Part shown: one piece after another, positions 46,690-59,650 of the stretch
Position numbering within the stretch: the first letter of the stretch is position 1
Layout of the letters: every line of letters begins with the position of its first letter
Source of the DNA: Chinchilla lanigera
Taxonomy: Eukaryota > Chordata > Mammalia > Rodentia > Chinchillidae
Assembly: GCF_000276665.1 (NCBI RefSeq)
Contig: NW_004955476.1
Coordinates: 8,268,963 to 8,332,962, forward strand
Reading direction: 5' to 3'
DNA length: 64,000 bases
Made by a program: the position numbers and the translations under genes
The notes under the pieces: generated by a model
Database searches by the model: none
Told to the model about the DNA's origin: nothing
Seen by the model: the letters and a program-made list of their open reading frames with translations, nothing else

Positions 46690-46720
46690 AGGAGAGAAGG
46701 AGAGAGAGAGAGAGAGGAGA
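46690..46720 (+). repeat. (GA)n microsatellite
   Basis: A purine-only run GGAGAGAAGGAGAGAGAGAG and following bases. Confidence 0.9.
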
Positions 46721-47685
46721 TTTCTTCACAGACATTGGCATGTATGTCTCTTTAGAGAAGAAAGTGAAAGTGAACAGGTTTGAATCCAGCCTCCACCCAT
46801 AGGGAGGAGTTTATCTGTAATAGAGCAATAGAAAGCTTTTCCTTTCACCTCTCCTTCAGGGAAAACACTTCCCAATAGACTGCAGTCCAGGGAAGGCCAA
46901 AGCACCTGCCAGAGTCCTGCAGATCCCATACCGTGTAAGAGAGATGGCAGGAGGATTTCTGGAGACAGGCTTCTTAAATCTGACACCCAAATTTAGGATT
47001 CACTGTCTGTCACTCAGAACCTGGTTCGTTCTTGTGCTTCAGGTTCCCCCTCTACAAACTAGAGATGAAAAGATTGATATGCATGTCACTAGTTAATAAT
47101 AAGAATAAACAGAAAAATCTAGTAGAATAACACCAGTGGAGTCGTGCACAAAGTTAGTCCAGGGATGATGTCATCATCTTCCTCACCATCAACATCAATC
47201 TCACGATTCTATGTGAATTCTGCAGTCTTCAAGGTAGTCTTCCAGACTGCAGCATTTTGGCAATGGGATAGAATTTCAAAGACAAAAAGAGAAGCATCTG
47301 AAAACGTCAAGCTTGCCTAGTACAGCTCGTGTGACTCGGGGGGAAACGGATGAGAAAGTCCGAAGGCACAGTGATGGAGGTCCGACGAGAGCAGCCCCAC
47401 ACGTCTCCACTGTAAACATTCAGCTTCCAAGTGTGCCACAGACAGCAATAAACTAGGATTTCTTCCTACTTGGGCAGAAGGCAGGTACATTAATAAGTAT
47501 ATCAGCGCAGTGTTGTAGCGATTGTAGGAATGGGAACGACTGTTTCAGGGCAAAAGGCACAGAAACTGCTCAGACTTCAAGGCGCCATCCATTCCTTGAA
47601 ACAGAGCGGAGAGGTACACAGAGGCTGCGTGGCCCTCCAGGTAGCTCAGCACCAAAATAGACAGAAAGGCACAGAGTGAAAGCGA
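46721..47685. other. No recognised gene
   Basis: About 960 bp. 47290-47420 has more CpGs than its surroundings (GACTCGGGG, GGTCCGACGAG, CACACGTCTC). No open frame of note. Confidence 0.4.
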
Positions 47686-47770
47686 GAGAGAGAGAGACAG
47701 AGACAGAGGCGTAAAGAAAGAGAGACAAAGACAGAAACAGAGACAGAGACAGATGGAGACAGAGAGTGAA
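47686..47770 (+). repeat. (GA)n / (GACAGA)n microsatellite
   Basis: GAGAGAGAGAGACAGAGACA units run through purine-rich variants to 47768. The open frames read from the other strand here are Ser/Leu repeats and not genes. Confidence 0.92.
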
Positions 47771-50499
47771 GTAAATGCATTGTACCTTGGCTTGATCCAC
47801 AAAGATGTTTCCATTTTCACTGCATGGAAAATTCCTATAACCTAGATCACAATCTCAAAACAACACTGGTTTTATAAACTTAGAAAAAAAACAAGAAATT
47901 GAGCTTGTATTCATGCCAACGTGGAGGGTGTCAGGGCCACCCTTGATTCTTCCAATTTTCTTACCAGCACAACTCTTGCCAGTAACCTCCTGCGGTGGAA
48001 AAGTTCCAAGCTTTGTTCATCTCTCACATCCTGAAAGAGTGGAGGTGAACCCAAGCCTAGTACTGGTCAGGTGGACAGAGATCAGCAGGCAAGCAGATGT
48101 GGGTTCTAACAGTTCCTGAAACGGTGAGTTAGAGTTGGTGCTTATTTTCCCTGATGGAGAGGACCCATGGCGATGTGGGGAAGCTTCCGAGGGACCCTGC
48201 GGTGCTAAGGACACATAGTGCCATCACCAGACTTCATAGGTCCTGTCATTCTAAAGCAGAGTTTGGCTGGAAATGCTGGCAATACTGGCCAGAGCGTTGG
48301 CCCCAGAGCCCAGAGCGTGGGCATGGCCATCACACTTATGACATGTGGCTCTTGCATTAATGAACAGCATTGGAGTTCTGGCCTCAGAGCCAAAGTCACT
48401 CTCCAAAGAAATTAAAAGGCTTAAATAAGCCCTGCTGTCAGGAGGCAAATAGCTAACCCTCGTAGCAAGAACAAGACACTAAATCAAATCAAGGTATCTT
48501 ACATAAGAACTGAGCAAACAGTCCATTCCCATCTCTCTACCCCGCCAGTGGGTCTCCCACCCCAGCCAGCACAGCCTGGGCAGATGTCTACAGCTGACAC
48601 ACACAGCTGGAGCTTGACAGCGTCAACTGACTTCTGCTTGTCTTCCTTTTTCTCTGATCTCAATGTCTTTTCATTCCTTCAAAGCTGGTTCCAGAGCTGT
48701 CTGCTCTCTGGGAAACACCTGGGTTACCCTGCCCTAGAAGAAAGTAATCACCTTGCTCAGACTGGTCCCATAATCAAGTTTTAGGTAATTATAGGAGACC
48801 TCAGTCAAACTTAAAATGATAAAGTTAACACAGGGAAAAGCAATCCTACATGTGTACTCAAAACATAGGTTGTCAGATGAAAGTAATCATTTCCAATAAT
48901 TTTTCATTAAACAAATGGTTACTAATTCATTTCTTTCACCTTTAAGTAACACATAAGAGGTATAGATATTAATGTTTTGTAATAAAAGGTGTGGGAGAAA
49001 AGCTTAAGCTCATGAATAGATCTTTGTCACTTCAGCATGTTTTTTGTGGGTATTGGAGAAGTAACCTTAGGAGATTTTAGATATGGGGTATCTCTGTGGA
49101 ACAAATGAAATACGTTTATTTGTTGTTGACATACTGGGACTCAATGATCCAGATTCTGTAAGCCCATGTGAAGATCTGTCTGGCCTTATTTAGTATGCTT
49201 CACAAGACAGAGACCAATGAAAGAGTCGGGGTTCGGCCTCCCCAGGTGAGGAGGCAGTTACTCTTAATGTTTGATAGGTCGAAGGCATATACCACTGAAA
49301 ATACAGGTACTCTGCAGAACTTTGTGCAAATAAAGTGTTTAATAAGCCCTCAGGAGAGGTACCATCCACAGGTACTATGGGAGAATCTTTCCCAGCTTTC
49401 GTAAGACCCACAAATGACATTGTTTCATTTCTGGGACATGGTGGGAGAAGGGGCGTTGCTATCTTGGGTATCTATGGTGATTGAACTAACCCATTCTCAA
49501 GCTTAAAATAACACAAAAGAGGTCAGCTCCTTTTAAAAAACAACACCCCCAGACTAAATGAAACACACAGGATTAGAAACTTGCATGTTTGTTTTTAAAC
49601 AAAAGTTCCTAAAATAAACATTCTCTGAACACCAGAGGGAGATAACTGGAAGCCTTTGTACCGCAACAGGAGAAAGGGACATAAATCAGGTTCCACAGCC
49701 GGAGGGAAGCAGGTTTTCTTGGAGTCTCCCGCGGGCCCTGCCCAGGGCGGAAGGAAGTGTGCACTTGGGGACTTGTGGCTCTTTATCTTCTCAGAAGCAA
49801 TTAAACCACAGGGCAGAATCTGCATCTCCCGCCAGTCTTACGGTCGGACTCTTGGCTCTGGACTGCATGAGCTGTAGGAAGCCAAAGGTAGCAAAGACAA
49901 GCTGGCAAAGCTGCTGAATCCTTCCTTCTCACCAAGCCCTTCCCACAGGACGGAATCATGTTTCACCACCTCTTTTCATGTTCATTTGAATCAGCTAACT
50001 TGCAATGCTTTAGGACAAGAGGAAAAACACTAACAATTCCTAATTGATATTGATGTTTTAATTTTTTTCAGCCTCTTAACTTTTCCTTCCAACTCTCTGT
50101 CTCTCCGTTTCATACACGTAACATGTGCCACATGTTTACCGGGTTGTTGTATGCAAATAGAAATCTACTACTGGAAGCAAGTACAAGCATGTAATTATAA
50201 TTTCTACATCCACCACAACTCTAAATACCATCCAACATGGATGAGGAGCAGTATTTAAGAAAGTTTGACCTAGAGGCTGGAAGCTCAGCTGGGTTAAATT
50301 TCATTCTGTAGTACATTTCAAAAATGATTTAAATTTTGAAGACATCAATTACCTACTGGAATGACGACGGGACAATAACTTCAGATACACAGTTGTAATG
50401 ATGAAATGCAATCATAAATGACAAAGTTGCTTCTCACAGAAGTACTAACTCCATAAGGAATTATGAAGAAAATCATAGGATGGTGAAAAGTATTAAGCA
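47771..50499. other. Unassigned; CpG-containing patch at 49640-49860
   Basis: About 2.7 kb. Several short overlapping frames on both strands (48.0-48.45 and 49.6-49.88 kb) lack known domains. 49690-49860 contains clustered CpGs (CAGCCGG, CCCGCGGGC, GGGCGGAA, TACGGTCGG). Confidence 0.4.
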
Positions 50500-50740
50500 T
50501 GATGATTACAAGACTAAGCTTGGATGCTGTAATCACTCGCACTGAATTTGAGGCCCAGCTCTACTCCTTATTAAGCATGTGAACTTTGCGAAGTCTTCAA
50601 ATCTGAGCCCTTGGTACCTCATTGGTAGAAAGGGGGCTGTACCCGTATTTCCACCTCACAATGTTGTTTGTCGGGTCTCAATGGTAAAATGAATATAAAA
50701 CCTGAACACAACTTCTGGGAAGAAAGCCCTTAATAAATTA
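50500..50740 (+). repeat. MIR SINE
   Basis: GCCCAGCTCTACTCCTTATT, GTGAACTTTGCGAAGTCTTC, CTTGGTACCTCATTGGTAGA, GCTGTACCCGTATTTCCACC and AGCCCTTAATAAAT follow the full MIR order. Confidence 0.7.
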
Positions 50741-52670
50741 AATCCAGAATCGATCTGGCAAACACACAGTTGACATGATCTAGAATACTTGAAGGAAGGT
50801 TTCCTAGGGGGGAAAGGAACAAAATATCCACAAATCTGTGGGCAACTACAAGAGATAGTGCACAGTTATAACCTTCGCAGTATAGGAAAGTATAAAGGTA
50901 CACTTTCCTGAGCCAACAGAAGAGAGAAAGAAGACAGACAGAAGAACTTTGATACGGACACACTCTCACTCAAAGAGAACGTGCAGTCTCTCCCTCTTCC
51001 TTTCAATTTCTACCTCTCTACTCCAATGACCAACACAACTAGAACTCAGAAGGCAAGAAAACCCGTGGGTACGTCCAGAGTTCACTTTTTGCCTGTAGGA
51101 TCAGATCAGACAGTATTTCAAACCAAAAACCATATGGTCCCTTGAAGAAGAACTGTAGATATTATGTAAATTATGAGTGTGATGCCACTGTGTTAAGTAA
51201 AACTTAATTTAAACAAACAGGCTAAAGACTACAGGTGCTTGAGGAAGTCCACACAGATTAGATTGCAGATGGAGAGAAAGGAAGATGGGAGGATGGATCC
51301 TGTCCCTTTAGAGCCCCACCTTTATGTCTGATTATGTTTTTCATGTCAGATTAGGGTTCCTCCTTTAACCTTAATCACTGGTGTAGTATCATTATCTCCA
51401 AACACTCATGCTGGGTGCTAAGTTTTAATGTATGTGTAAGGAAAGTTGCGGGACAGGTAAACACCTACTTGAGAGAAAATAGCTAAGAAAAACAGAGAAA
51501 GAGAGCTGATGAGCCCGGCCTGCTTCACATCACGTCAAGACAGAACTCGTCCTCCCTCTACCTTCAGTTAAGGACAAGAGCAGCAAGGTGGGGAGGGAGT
51601 GGACTAGATCATAAAAGCTCGCTGCGTATACAAAATATATGCTAACAGCTACACACTCACAAACCCATATATCTAAGTCATACACATATTATCATTCTCA
51701 CTACATTAATGCACTAAAATGCACATGTATGCTTTTTCCTAACTGGGCCTTGGATGTAGTTCTGCAGTAAAGCTTACAAGACAAACATCTGGACAGCACA
51801 AAGAGACCACAGAAGGGCTTATCCAGCATGCACATGTGGGTACTGGAAGAGGCAGTGGCCAAGTCAGTGGTCTCGAGCACAGAGCAGACAGTAAAGTGAT
51901 AACAGCTCTCAAGGGGAGAGTCCTTTCCTTGCTATAATAAGAGAGGCTGAGAGCAAGACCCTGAGTGTCAGCTCCGAGCACCCTACTTTACCCCAACAAG
52001 GTCGATAGCCATCTCCTTATTTTCTCTCCTTTCCCAATAAAACAATTGTGCTTACCATTTTCCTTCTCTTTGTAAGAAAATAACTTTGTTTCTCTTTCTA
52101 AACTTATATCTCTAATTGTTTTACTGATGTAGATTTTTTGTATGAACAATAGATAAAAATCCACCTCACAAAAAGTAACATAGGGATTTACTGAGGACAT
52201 AAATCCATAATATATGTACACAAAACTTTCAACATTGAATAATGACAATTTTTACTCATTCCAATCCTTGTGCCTTAAATTTATTTTTCTTACCTTGTCT
52301 TATGGGACTGACAACAGCCATAGGATGAGTTAGAATAAGAATAGCAAAAACAGATATTCTTGTTACATTGTTAAGCCTGTCAGCCATTCTTTTACTATTT
52401 TCTTTCATGTGCTATGTAAGAACATTTCTACAGAAAGGCTTTATCACAAACTCATTAACATGTTTAATGTTTTCAGTTTTATCTCGAAGGAGTGCTGAAT
52501 TTTATCACAGTTTTTTTTATCCCTGGTGAGATGACTATATGGTTTCTCTACTTTATTTATTTTGCATCTCATCGTGAAGAGATGTTGTATAAGTATCCTT
52601 TTTGCACTAATCCAGCATTAAGGTTACACTGCCCCCAAACAAGAGCTGTTTTCTATTTTTCAAATCTTTC
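50741..52670. other. No recognised gene
   Basis: About 1.9 kb, AT-rich. Frames of up to 86 aa only. I see no repeat I can name. Confidence 0.4.
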
Positions 52671-52673
52671 CAA

Positions 52674-52722
52674 ATATTATTATTATCATCATTATTATTA
52701 TCATTGTTATTATTTCCTTTAC
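52674..52722 (+). repeat. (ATT)n microsatellite
   Basis: ATT/ATC triplets, about 48 bp, slightly interrupted. Confidence 0.9.
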
Positions 52723-53356
52723 ATATTTCAGAAAAGTAAACCTTGAGAACATACAGACTAGGACATTATTTTGTGAGAGATTGGAAGCATGTATTAAGCA
52801 CTCCAGTCATATTTTTGTTTTCTTTGTTAGTACATTTGACAGGTACATGGTGTTTTCATTCCTGAGGGGAGCTGTGCTTGGACATAACACATCTTAACAC
52901 CTTTTTTTCTTCCCCTGTTTCGCTCCCTTTCCTCTCCATACATCCTTCAATTTCATGTATTATGTGCAAATAAATTCATAACTATTATATTCCTTTGGTA
53001 AGAATGACCTTTGATTATTGTGACAAGCTGTTTTATAGCTCATAGACAAATATTTAATTTATACATATAAGTATATAGATATGTCCAGTGAGTGTTTGTC
53101 TGGTGATTTTAAACATTTTCAGACCTTAGCTCTAAAGGATTGATTTTATTATTTCATCCAATATCATAATGGTTGCATTTTTACCACACTATTTAGTCCA
53201 TGTATGTATAATCCAATTCCTGGGGATTTAATTTATCTTAGTAATATCTGTCCTTTCCATGACCCATAAAGCCTGTCTTTTTTCTCTCCTTTTTTTGATC
53301 CTTTCTGATTAATCAATGTTATTGTTACTATTATTGTCATTATAATTATAATCACA

Positions 53357-53577
53357 ATGCCTGTTCTATTAGCTATCCATTACACGCATTTTACTGTGTA
53401 TCTCAGTAATGGTCTTGGAGTAGTGCTTTGCAATGTTTTTTCCATAATGTGCCACCCACATTCATTGAAGGGCACCCTTCATCACAGCATCACACACCCC
53501 AGATCAATCCACTACCAAAAACCCCACCTCCGACCCCGTGAGGCTTTCAGGGGACGTTTAAATACAAGTCATAACAC
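53357..53577 (-). repeat. Possible MaLR-like LTR piece
   Basis: CCAAAAACCCCACCTCCGAC and GCTTTCAGGGGACGTTTAAA..AAGTCATAACA resemble the inverted 5' half of a MaLR LTR. The rest is diverged. Confidence 0.4.
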
Positions 53578-53639
53578 ATACATAAAGGAATTTGAAGAAC
53601 ATGGTACAAGATCATAGATTAGTATTTAAATATATCTCT

Positions 53640-54430
53640 GTCCCATTAATTTCCATAAAATTGATTTCTATTTGAAAATATCTTTACTTAATCTAAATTT
53701 CAAAATAATGTCTTGCAGAGTATCAGATTCTGCCTTGACAATTATTTTAATGTTTTAGAAGTACTTTTCTATTCTGTTTCGGTTACCGTAATTTCTGGGA
53801 ACCAATAAACTGTGATTCTTACAGTTACTCCCCCGACTGCTTCGATATTTTATATATATTTTTTTCTCCAATAGTCTTACCCACATTGGGACTTATAGAA
53901 CTTCTTCCTTTTAAAGTAATTTTGTTATCTTTGGAATATTCTCAGACTTCGTTCTTCAAATATTATTTCTAAATCATTCTCCTCTCCTCTCTAGTACCTC
54001 AGTGTGATGTAGGTTTGGCCTCTTCACTACATGGTAAATGTCTGTTATGTTCTTTTCTTCATTTTTTTATTTGTATATTTCAGATTAATTTGTTTTTCTT
54101 TGTGCAACTAAACTAAATTAAAGGCCACTAATTCTCTCCAGTTTTGTCAAACTTGGCATGAAAATAATCTGTTGCTTTATTAAATTTCATTATGCTATTT
54201 TTGGACTCATTTCTATTTGTTATTGTGAAAAGATTTATGGTCTCTTGTGACATCATCCATCTTGCCATCTGTTGCCTTAGACCTATTAGTTGTAACTATT
54301 TTTAAAGATTCAGTTTCTTCTTACCTGTGTTCTTTTTGTTTCTCTCTTCTGGTGAATTTTGTAAATTTCTCGAATGTATCAATTTTATACAAATAAATCA
54401 TAGAAATTATAGATGAGTATTTGTGTATAA
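53640..54430 (-). mobile_element. Possible old L1 5' part, inverted
   Basis: CTCTAGTACCTCAGTGTGATG, TTCAGATTAATTTGTTTTTC, AATTCTCTCCAGTTTTGTC and GACTCATTTCTATTTGTTAT resemble the pyrimidine-rich complement of the ORF1 or 5' region of old L1s. I am not sure. Confidence 0.35.
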
Positions 54431-54844
54431 AAACTGAGGAAAAAGATCCATTATCCAATCAAGAATTCAACTATTTCCAAGGTTATTTTTATTTTATAAT
54501 TTCTGTTGTTTGCGGTCTCTTTTTCCCCCATACTGTAGTGCTTCAGAAGACCCAACTGAAACTTCAGGTAACTTAGCAGAATCATTCCTCCCTTGTAGCC
54601 TATGCATTTTAATATTTATGTCTATAACCCCCTGGGATTGTCAAAATCGCCAATTAACTCCCTAACTAGCCCTGATCCCCATCTGTTTGACCTCTTCACA
54701 CGTAAGTCCTTATTGCTTATAACTGGCAAATGCTTCAAGATTGGAAAATGTTTCAAGGCAGAGAAACAGTTTGGAATATCGACCCTAGTTTATATTCTGG
54801 CTTTTTGTCTTGGATCTTTTTACAAAAAGTTAAGTTGATTGATG

Positions 54845-55878
54845 TAATTTAGATATTATAATGATCATATTCATTGTAGAGAATTTGTACATGTATATGA
54901 TATATTTATTCCTCTAGTTTTCCCAATCCCCTCCCCCACTCCAGCCACTCTTCCTTTCCCCTCCCTCTCTTTATTTCCATTTTATCCTTTTTATACTTTT
55001 TAAATAAATTTTTTCCTTTTCCATTCCTCCTTTTCCCCCCTTCTCCCTCCCTAGTTCCTCTTTCCATTTGAGCAGTTTCTTCCTATTTCACAATATCTAT
55101 TGTACATGTTGGTCACTATTTATTCTTTCAGTTTCTCACACTAGAGAGACAATGTGATATTTACAGATGTGTGTGATTGATTCCACTTAAAGGTATGTTC
55201 TCAGTTGCATCCATTTACCTAGAAATGTCTTCAGTTTATCTTTCTTATAGCTGAGTAGTACTCCACTGTAAAAAAGAACCACATTGTTTTTATTCATTCA
55301 TCAGTTGATGGGCATTTAAGCTGTTCCCAAGATTCAGCTATTATAAACTGTGCTACTATAAACATTGGTGTACATATATCACTGTGGTATGAGGTTTTTA
55401 ATTCTTCTTGGAAGATATCCAGACAGGGAATAACTGGTTTAAATGGAATAACTGGGTCAAAAGTCCTAGTTTTTTGAGGAATCTCCATATTGATGTCCAC
55501 CGTTATTGCTCCAGTCTACACTCCCACCAACAGTGAAAAAGGGTTCCCCGCAGTCAGCCAGAATTTGTCATTGGCTGATGTGTTGATAGTAGCCATTTTT
55601 TGAAGTGAGATGGGACCTCAGCATTGTTTCAATTTGTATCTCTTGATTGACCGGTGATGTTGAATATTTTTTTATATTTTTATTTGCCATTTGTGTTTTT
55701 TCATGTGGAAAATGGTTTTCGTTTCGTAAATTTGGGGCATCTGCTTTATTTCAGTTCTTTATATGTTCCAGATATAACTCCTTTGTCTGAGGGACAACTG
55801 GCTAAAAATTTCCCCCACTCTGTAGTTTGTCTTTGCACTGTTGGTGATTTCTTTTGTCTCGGATCTTGACTGATTATG
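54845..55878 (-). mobile_element. 5'-truncated L1, about 1 kb
   Basis: The minus-strand L1 3' end. CCTTTTCC/CCCTTCTCCC pyrimidine runs at 54950-55060 are the inverted polypurine tract. TAGCTGAGTAGTACTCCACT, CATCAGTTGATGGGCATTTA, CACTCCCACCAACAGTG and TTTGTCTGAGGGACAACTGG are the complement of the ORF2 end and 3' UTR. Confidence 0.9.
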
Positions 55879-56954
55879 TATAAACTGCTCAAGCATCCTT
55901 GAACAGTTTTTTTTTTCTACAAGCACAGGAATCTATCAAAAAGCTCATCTGAACTTCTTGGCTTTTTAGCAGAAGCTTAAACCTCAACACCTTGACCTTT
56001 TGGTTCATAACTTCTGTGAATCAGTTCTGTTGAACAGCATTATGTCACTCTGACTCCACTCAATGTATTTCCTTTCTCTGTGATGTTACTTCTCTATCCA
56101 GATGCTTTGGTGAGTCTATAATTCCTTAAAACCACTAATTCTAATTACTCTACTGAGATTTCCAGTTGCCATTGATCAGAAGGTGACTCTTCTTTACCGT
56201 AGTCCATCATAGCAAGAAGGAGAAATTCAGATGAATTCTGATCATGAAATTCTGGAAGAGATTAAATTGGAGTTTAACAATAATAACAGCATAAAAATCA
56301 TAAAGTATATTGCAAAAAGGTGAAACAGTATTAGAAAAGTTTCAGGGGCAAAATTGGAGATGTGGTCATAGAAATCAGGTGTGAGAGACACTATTTATTA
56401 AGCAGTCAAGTATTGATTGGGTACTGAGCACTGAAGTAAATGTCAGAAGTAAGTCAGGATGTAGTGTGTGGCTTCTGGGATTTGCATAGCTGGAGATGAG
56501 GTAAAGATGTCACCAGATAGATATAAAGCAAGTTTTAATGGATATGTGCCTTATGATGTTTTTAAAACTGTGTATTTTAATTCAAAGCAACTTCATATGA
56601 AGCAGAAAGCAAAGCAGAAATTTTAGATGAGATAAGATAAGCAGGTTTATTATGGAACAAAAGGAAAAATATGGCATGTGAGGTAAAATAAGGAAAGAAT
56701 TGAAGAAGTGTGATGGAGAAGAGTGATCATCAAATGTTACCATGAATCAGACTCCCTGAGGGCAGTGTCTTACGCAGCAACTGACATCTAGGGTGCATCC
56801 AGATTATTTGCAATTCCACTGAGTGCCCAGGTACATGGCTGAGTTGATGCTGCCACTCTAGGAACCATGTGTTGAGGTCCCCTGGTACAGAATAAACACT
56901 AATAAAATATTATGAGAACATGTGAGAAACAACTAATAGAGAGGCCTCTATGCT
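55879..56954. other. No feature seen
   Basis: About 1.1 kb without a recognised gene or repeat. Confidence 0.4.
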
Positions 56955-56959
56955 TTGGA

Positions 56960-57222
56960 ACTACAATGTTCTCAAAGTCTCATGTGTTCAGAGATGGGTC
57001 CCTTGGTAGTGATTGGGTCGTGGGGATGCTCTACTCATCAGTGGATTCATCCTGGCCACTGTGGCATGAGCAGCTGTCCTCCTCCATGTCCCTCTGCTAT
57101 GCTGTTTCTGCCTTGCAGCTATCAGCCATGGACTAAGCCTTCTGAAACCACAAGCCTAATTATATTTACCCCCCTTTAAGTTGCAGGTATTTTGTCCCAG
57201 CAATGAGGAAATGACTAACCCA
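56960..57222 (+). repeat. MaLR-like solitary LTR, short
   Basis: CTCATGTGTTCAGAGATGGG, CTGTGGCATGAGCAGCTG, CAGCCATGGACTAAGCCTTC, CTGAAACCACAAGC and TTTTGTCCCAGCAATGAGGA follow the 3' two-thirds of a MaLR LTR and end ATGACTAACCCA. The two 74-aa frames across it are not genes. Confidence 0.75.
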
Positions 57223-58030
57223 CAGGCAAAGCTGACTTTTAAAACAGGGCATGCTTCAGATTATTATGATGTGCCTCAGTTGGCTGAAGCACTGGACTAT
57301 AGAGTCCTGATATGTAGGTTTATAAGTAATTTATGACTAGGAATCAGAAAGAAATTTCTAATATGGTAAGAAATGTGATAAAACTACAACAAATACAAAG
57401 TATAATTATATTATAAATCATTTTCCTGGTCCAGCATCCTGTTATCTTCATAACTTTGTAAATAGTACAATTTCCCTACCCAATATTTCTGTGAGAATTC
57501 AGGCTGATTAGCTTAAGAGCTTTTAGCATTTAGTTTTACTGCATGATGAGTGAGCACATTAATAACCATGAGAAACAACATCGTTGTAGGGCATTTTGCT
57601 TTAATTACCTATCATGTAGCATCACATTCCATCAACCACATTTTTAAGACAAAGTAGGGTAGGATCATCGCACACAATATAGTAAATCTAGGGAGAATTA
57701 ATTCTTTAACTGCAGGGGAAACAATTTAATAAAAGTGTCAATTTTGAAAAAATCCAATTATATTTGGACATAGTGATATAGTTACATTTGCTTGTTTAAG
57801 AAAATGAAAATGAAATGCTACTTTAGTGGTAAACTTAACTTGAAGGAGACCTATAAATGATGAGTGTGCTCCTATAAATGATTAAAAGGTCAAACTTATT
57901 TTAAATATTGAATAAAAATTCTATTTCAGAAAATTAGTCAGCTTATATTCCTCAGTCTTTGCTTGGAAAAGTCTGTTTACATGTGTTCAGTGATTTTGCA
58001 ATTTGTAAGTGAAATGCATGTGATTGTTTT
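57223..58030. other. No feature seen
   Basis: About 800 bp, AT-rich, no recognised gene or repeat. Confidence 0.4.
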
Positions 58031-58032
58031 AG

Positions 58033-58095
58033 GAAACCTGAGCATCGCTTAGATGTGGAAGAAACTCTCACAGATCCTGCTGTCTGTCCTCCCAG
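58033..58095 (+). other. Candidate exon, 63 bp
   Basis: A TGATTGTTTTAG acceptor-like end lies before 58033 and a consensus-perfect CAG|GTAAGT donor at 58095/58096. The middle frame is open throughout and reads KPEHRLDVEETLTDPAVCPP; the other two have stops or are unremarkable. I recognise no protein family. If it is spliced to the acceptor at 60031 in this frame, a stop follows soon, so it could be a 5' untranslated exon or part of a noncoding RNA. Chance splice-site pairs are common; low confidence. Confidence 0.3.
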
Positions 58096-58484
58096 GTAAG
58101 TTTAGCAGCTAAAATAGGTTAACCCAGAGCATTTCGGAGAATTTTTACATGGATAAAGATCACAGTGGAAATTGTTAAAACTCAGTACATGACTACATTA
58201 AAATTTTGAAAAGGCAATGAATCTGGGGACAGAGTACATGGAAACCTGGGGAAATGTCAATTGTGATAACATCAATAGTGAAATTCATTCTATTCAGGTG
58301 CAGATGAGATTCAGGGAGCCCAGTTTCTCTGCTCTTCAAATGATTCTAAAACAGCCGACAGTTTCCAGCAACCTGAACCTAGGTTTGATCTGCTAGCAGT
58401 GAAGCAAAGGCAAATTGGATTTTTAAGCTTTGAGCACTGGGTCAGCAAATCCACTATTGGTTCTTGGCTGTTTTAAATAATTAA

Positions 58485-58898
58485 ATGTGTGATTTTATTA
58501 AGCAGACATTAAAGACAAAGTCAGTAAAGTTCTCTATGGGACTTTATGGTACAAAGGACCGTTCTGATTTAATCAAACCAGAAAGCTCTGTCCTTTGTAG
58601 TAAACCATCAAGTTGTTTGTGGTTACCCAGAAAGAACTCACAGTGTCCTGAAATTTACTACCCCCTCTACGCTCCACAAAGCACATTGTGTCCACTCCAA
58701 AAGTCCCATCTTTCATATCAAACAAGCTTTCATATCAATGGCCTTTCAGGCTGGTATCCAGGGGGTACTCTTCCATCTGGATCACCGCTGCACTCCAACA
58801 GCTCATTTCTGCATCCGTTTACCTCAGGAGGAAACAATCAGTGCAAAAGGAAAAGTTTCCTCCTTCTCTGTAGTCTAATCAGACTTCATAGAGACTGA
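58485..58898 (+). other. 137-aa open frame, unlikely gene
   Basis: Low in charged residues, rich in Ser/Leu/Pro, without a domain or signal I recognise. Part of its DNA (58681-58840) has a diverged relative at 60921-61045, which suggests repeat-derived sequence. Confidence 0.15.
58681..58840 (+). repeat. Diverged duplicate segment, copy 1
   Basis: GCACATTGTGTCCACTCC, CCCATCTTTCATATCAAACA and CTCTTCCATCTGGATCACC align with copy 2 at 60921, with about 25-30 extra bases in the middle. Confidence 0.45.
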
Positions 58899-59214
58899 AC
58901 TATGTGTTTATGAACTGCAGCATTTGTTGATAGCTTTAAATTGTTCTTCTTAATTGCAGAAGCAAATCAAAATATAAAAGATTTTCTCTTTGCCACAAAA
59001 CAAGTTTATTTTACTAGTGTGGAGCTTGGTGAATGATGTCCAGTTTTAATATATGTGCTGCCTAAAGAGCACTGGTGAATGCTTGCTATGTGTTATAATT
59101 CTTCAGCCTGCAAAGTTTCTATGTTCTTTCAATTCAGGATATGGAAAACTTTAAAGGAGTAAGCTGTTAATATTTTAGGATTTCTGGTAAGTCTCCATAA
59201 CTGCTGAACCCTCT

Positions 59215-59650
59215 GTCACAGCAACCTTGAAGTCAGTGTCAGATAGACCTGGGCTTGACAGTCAGCCATGCCAAGACATAACTTAGATAAGTCATTTCAC
59301 ATTTGTGAGTTATTCTTTGTCCATAAAATAGAACAGCAAGCTCTTTCCCCAGGGTTGTCAGGAGTTCTAGTGAGTACCTTGTATATGCCAGGGACAGAAC
59401 CCCAAAGTTTACAAGATATCTCATTCCTGCAAGAGCTGGGATGAGGGCTACAGTCATAGGTTCAAAGATATTATCTCTGGGTCAGCAATATGGCCAGCAA
59501 TTTATGGCCAAGATCCTGAACTGTTATTTCTGAGAACTTTGCTCCTTCTCGTCGGTGTTCTCTGGTTCTCATTACCATTCCTATTAGGACTAAAAGGGCA
59601 TCCATGAAATGACTTGCACGTAGTGTGACCATGGTCGGTACTAAGTAAAT
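59215..59650 (+). repeat. MIR-like SINE, possibly in two pieces
   Basis: AGATAGACCTGGGCTTGACA, AACTTAGATAAGTCATTTCA and CAGGGTTGTCAGGAGTTCTA (59215-59400), then CACGTAGTGTGACCATGGTC..TAAGTAAATAATG (59605-59650), follow MIR order. Confidence 0.5.

Noticed and set aside
47545..47820. Open frames of 76-91 aa, Ser/Leu-rich
   Set aside because: They are the complement of a (GA)n/(GACAGA)n microsatellite.
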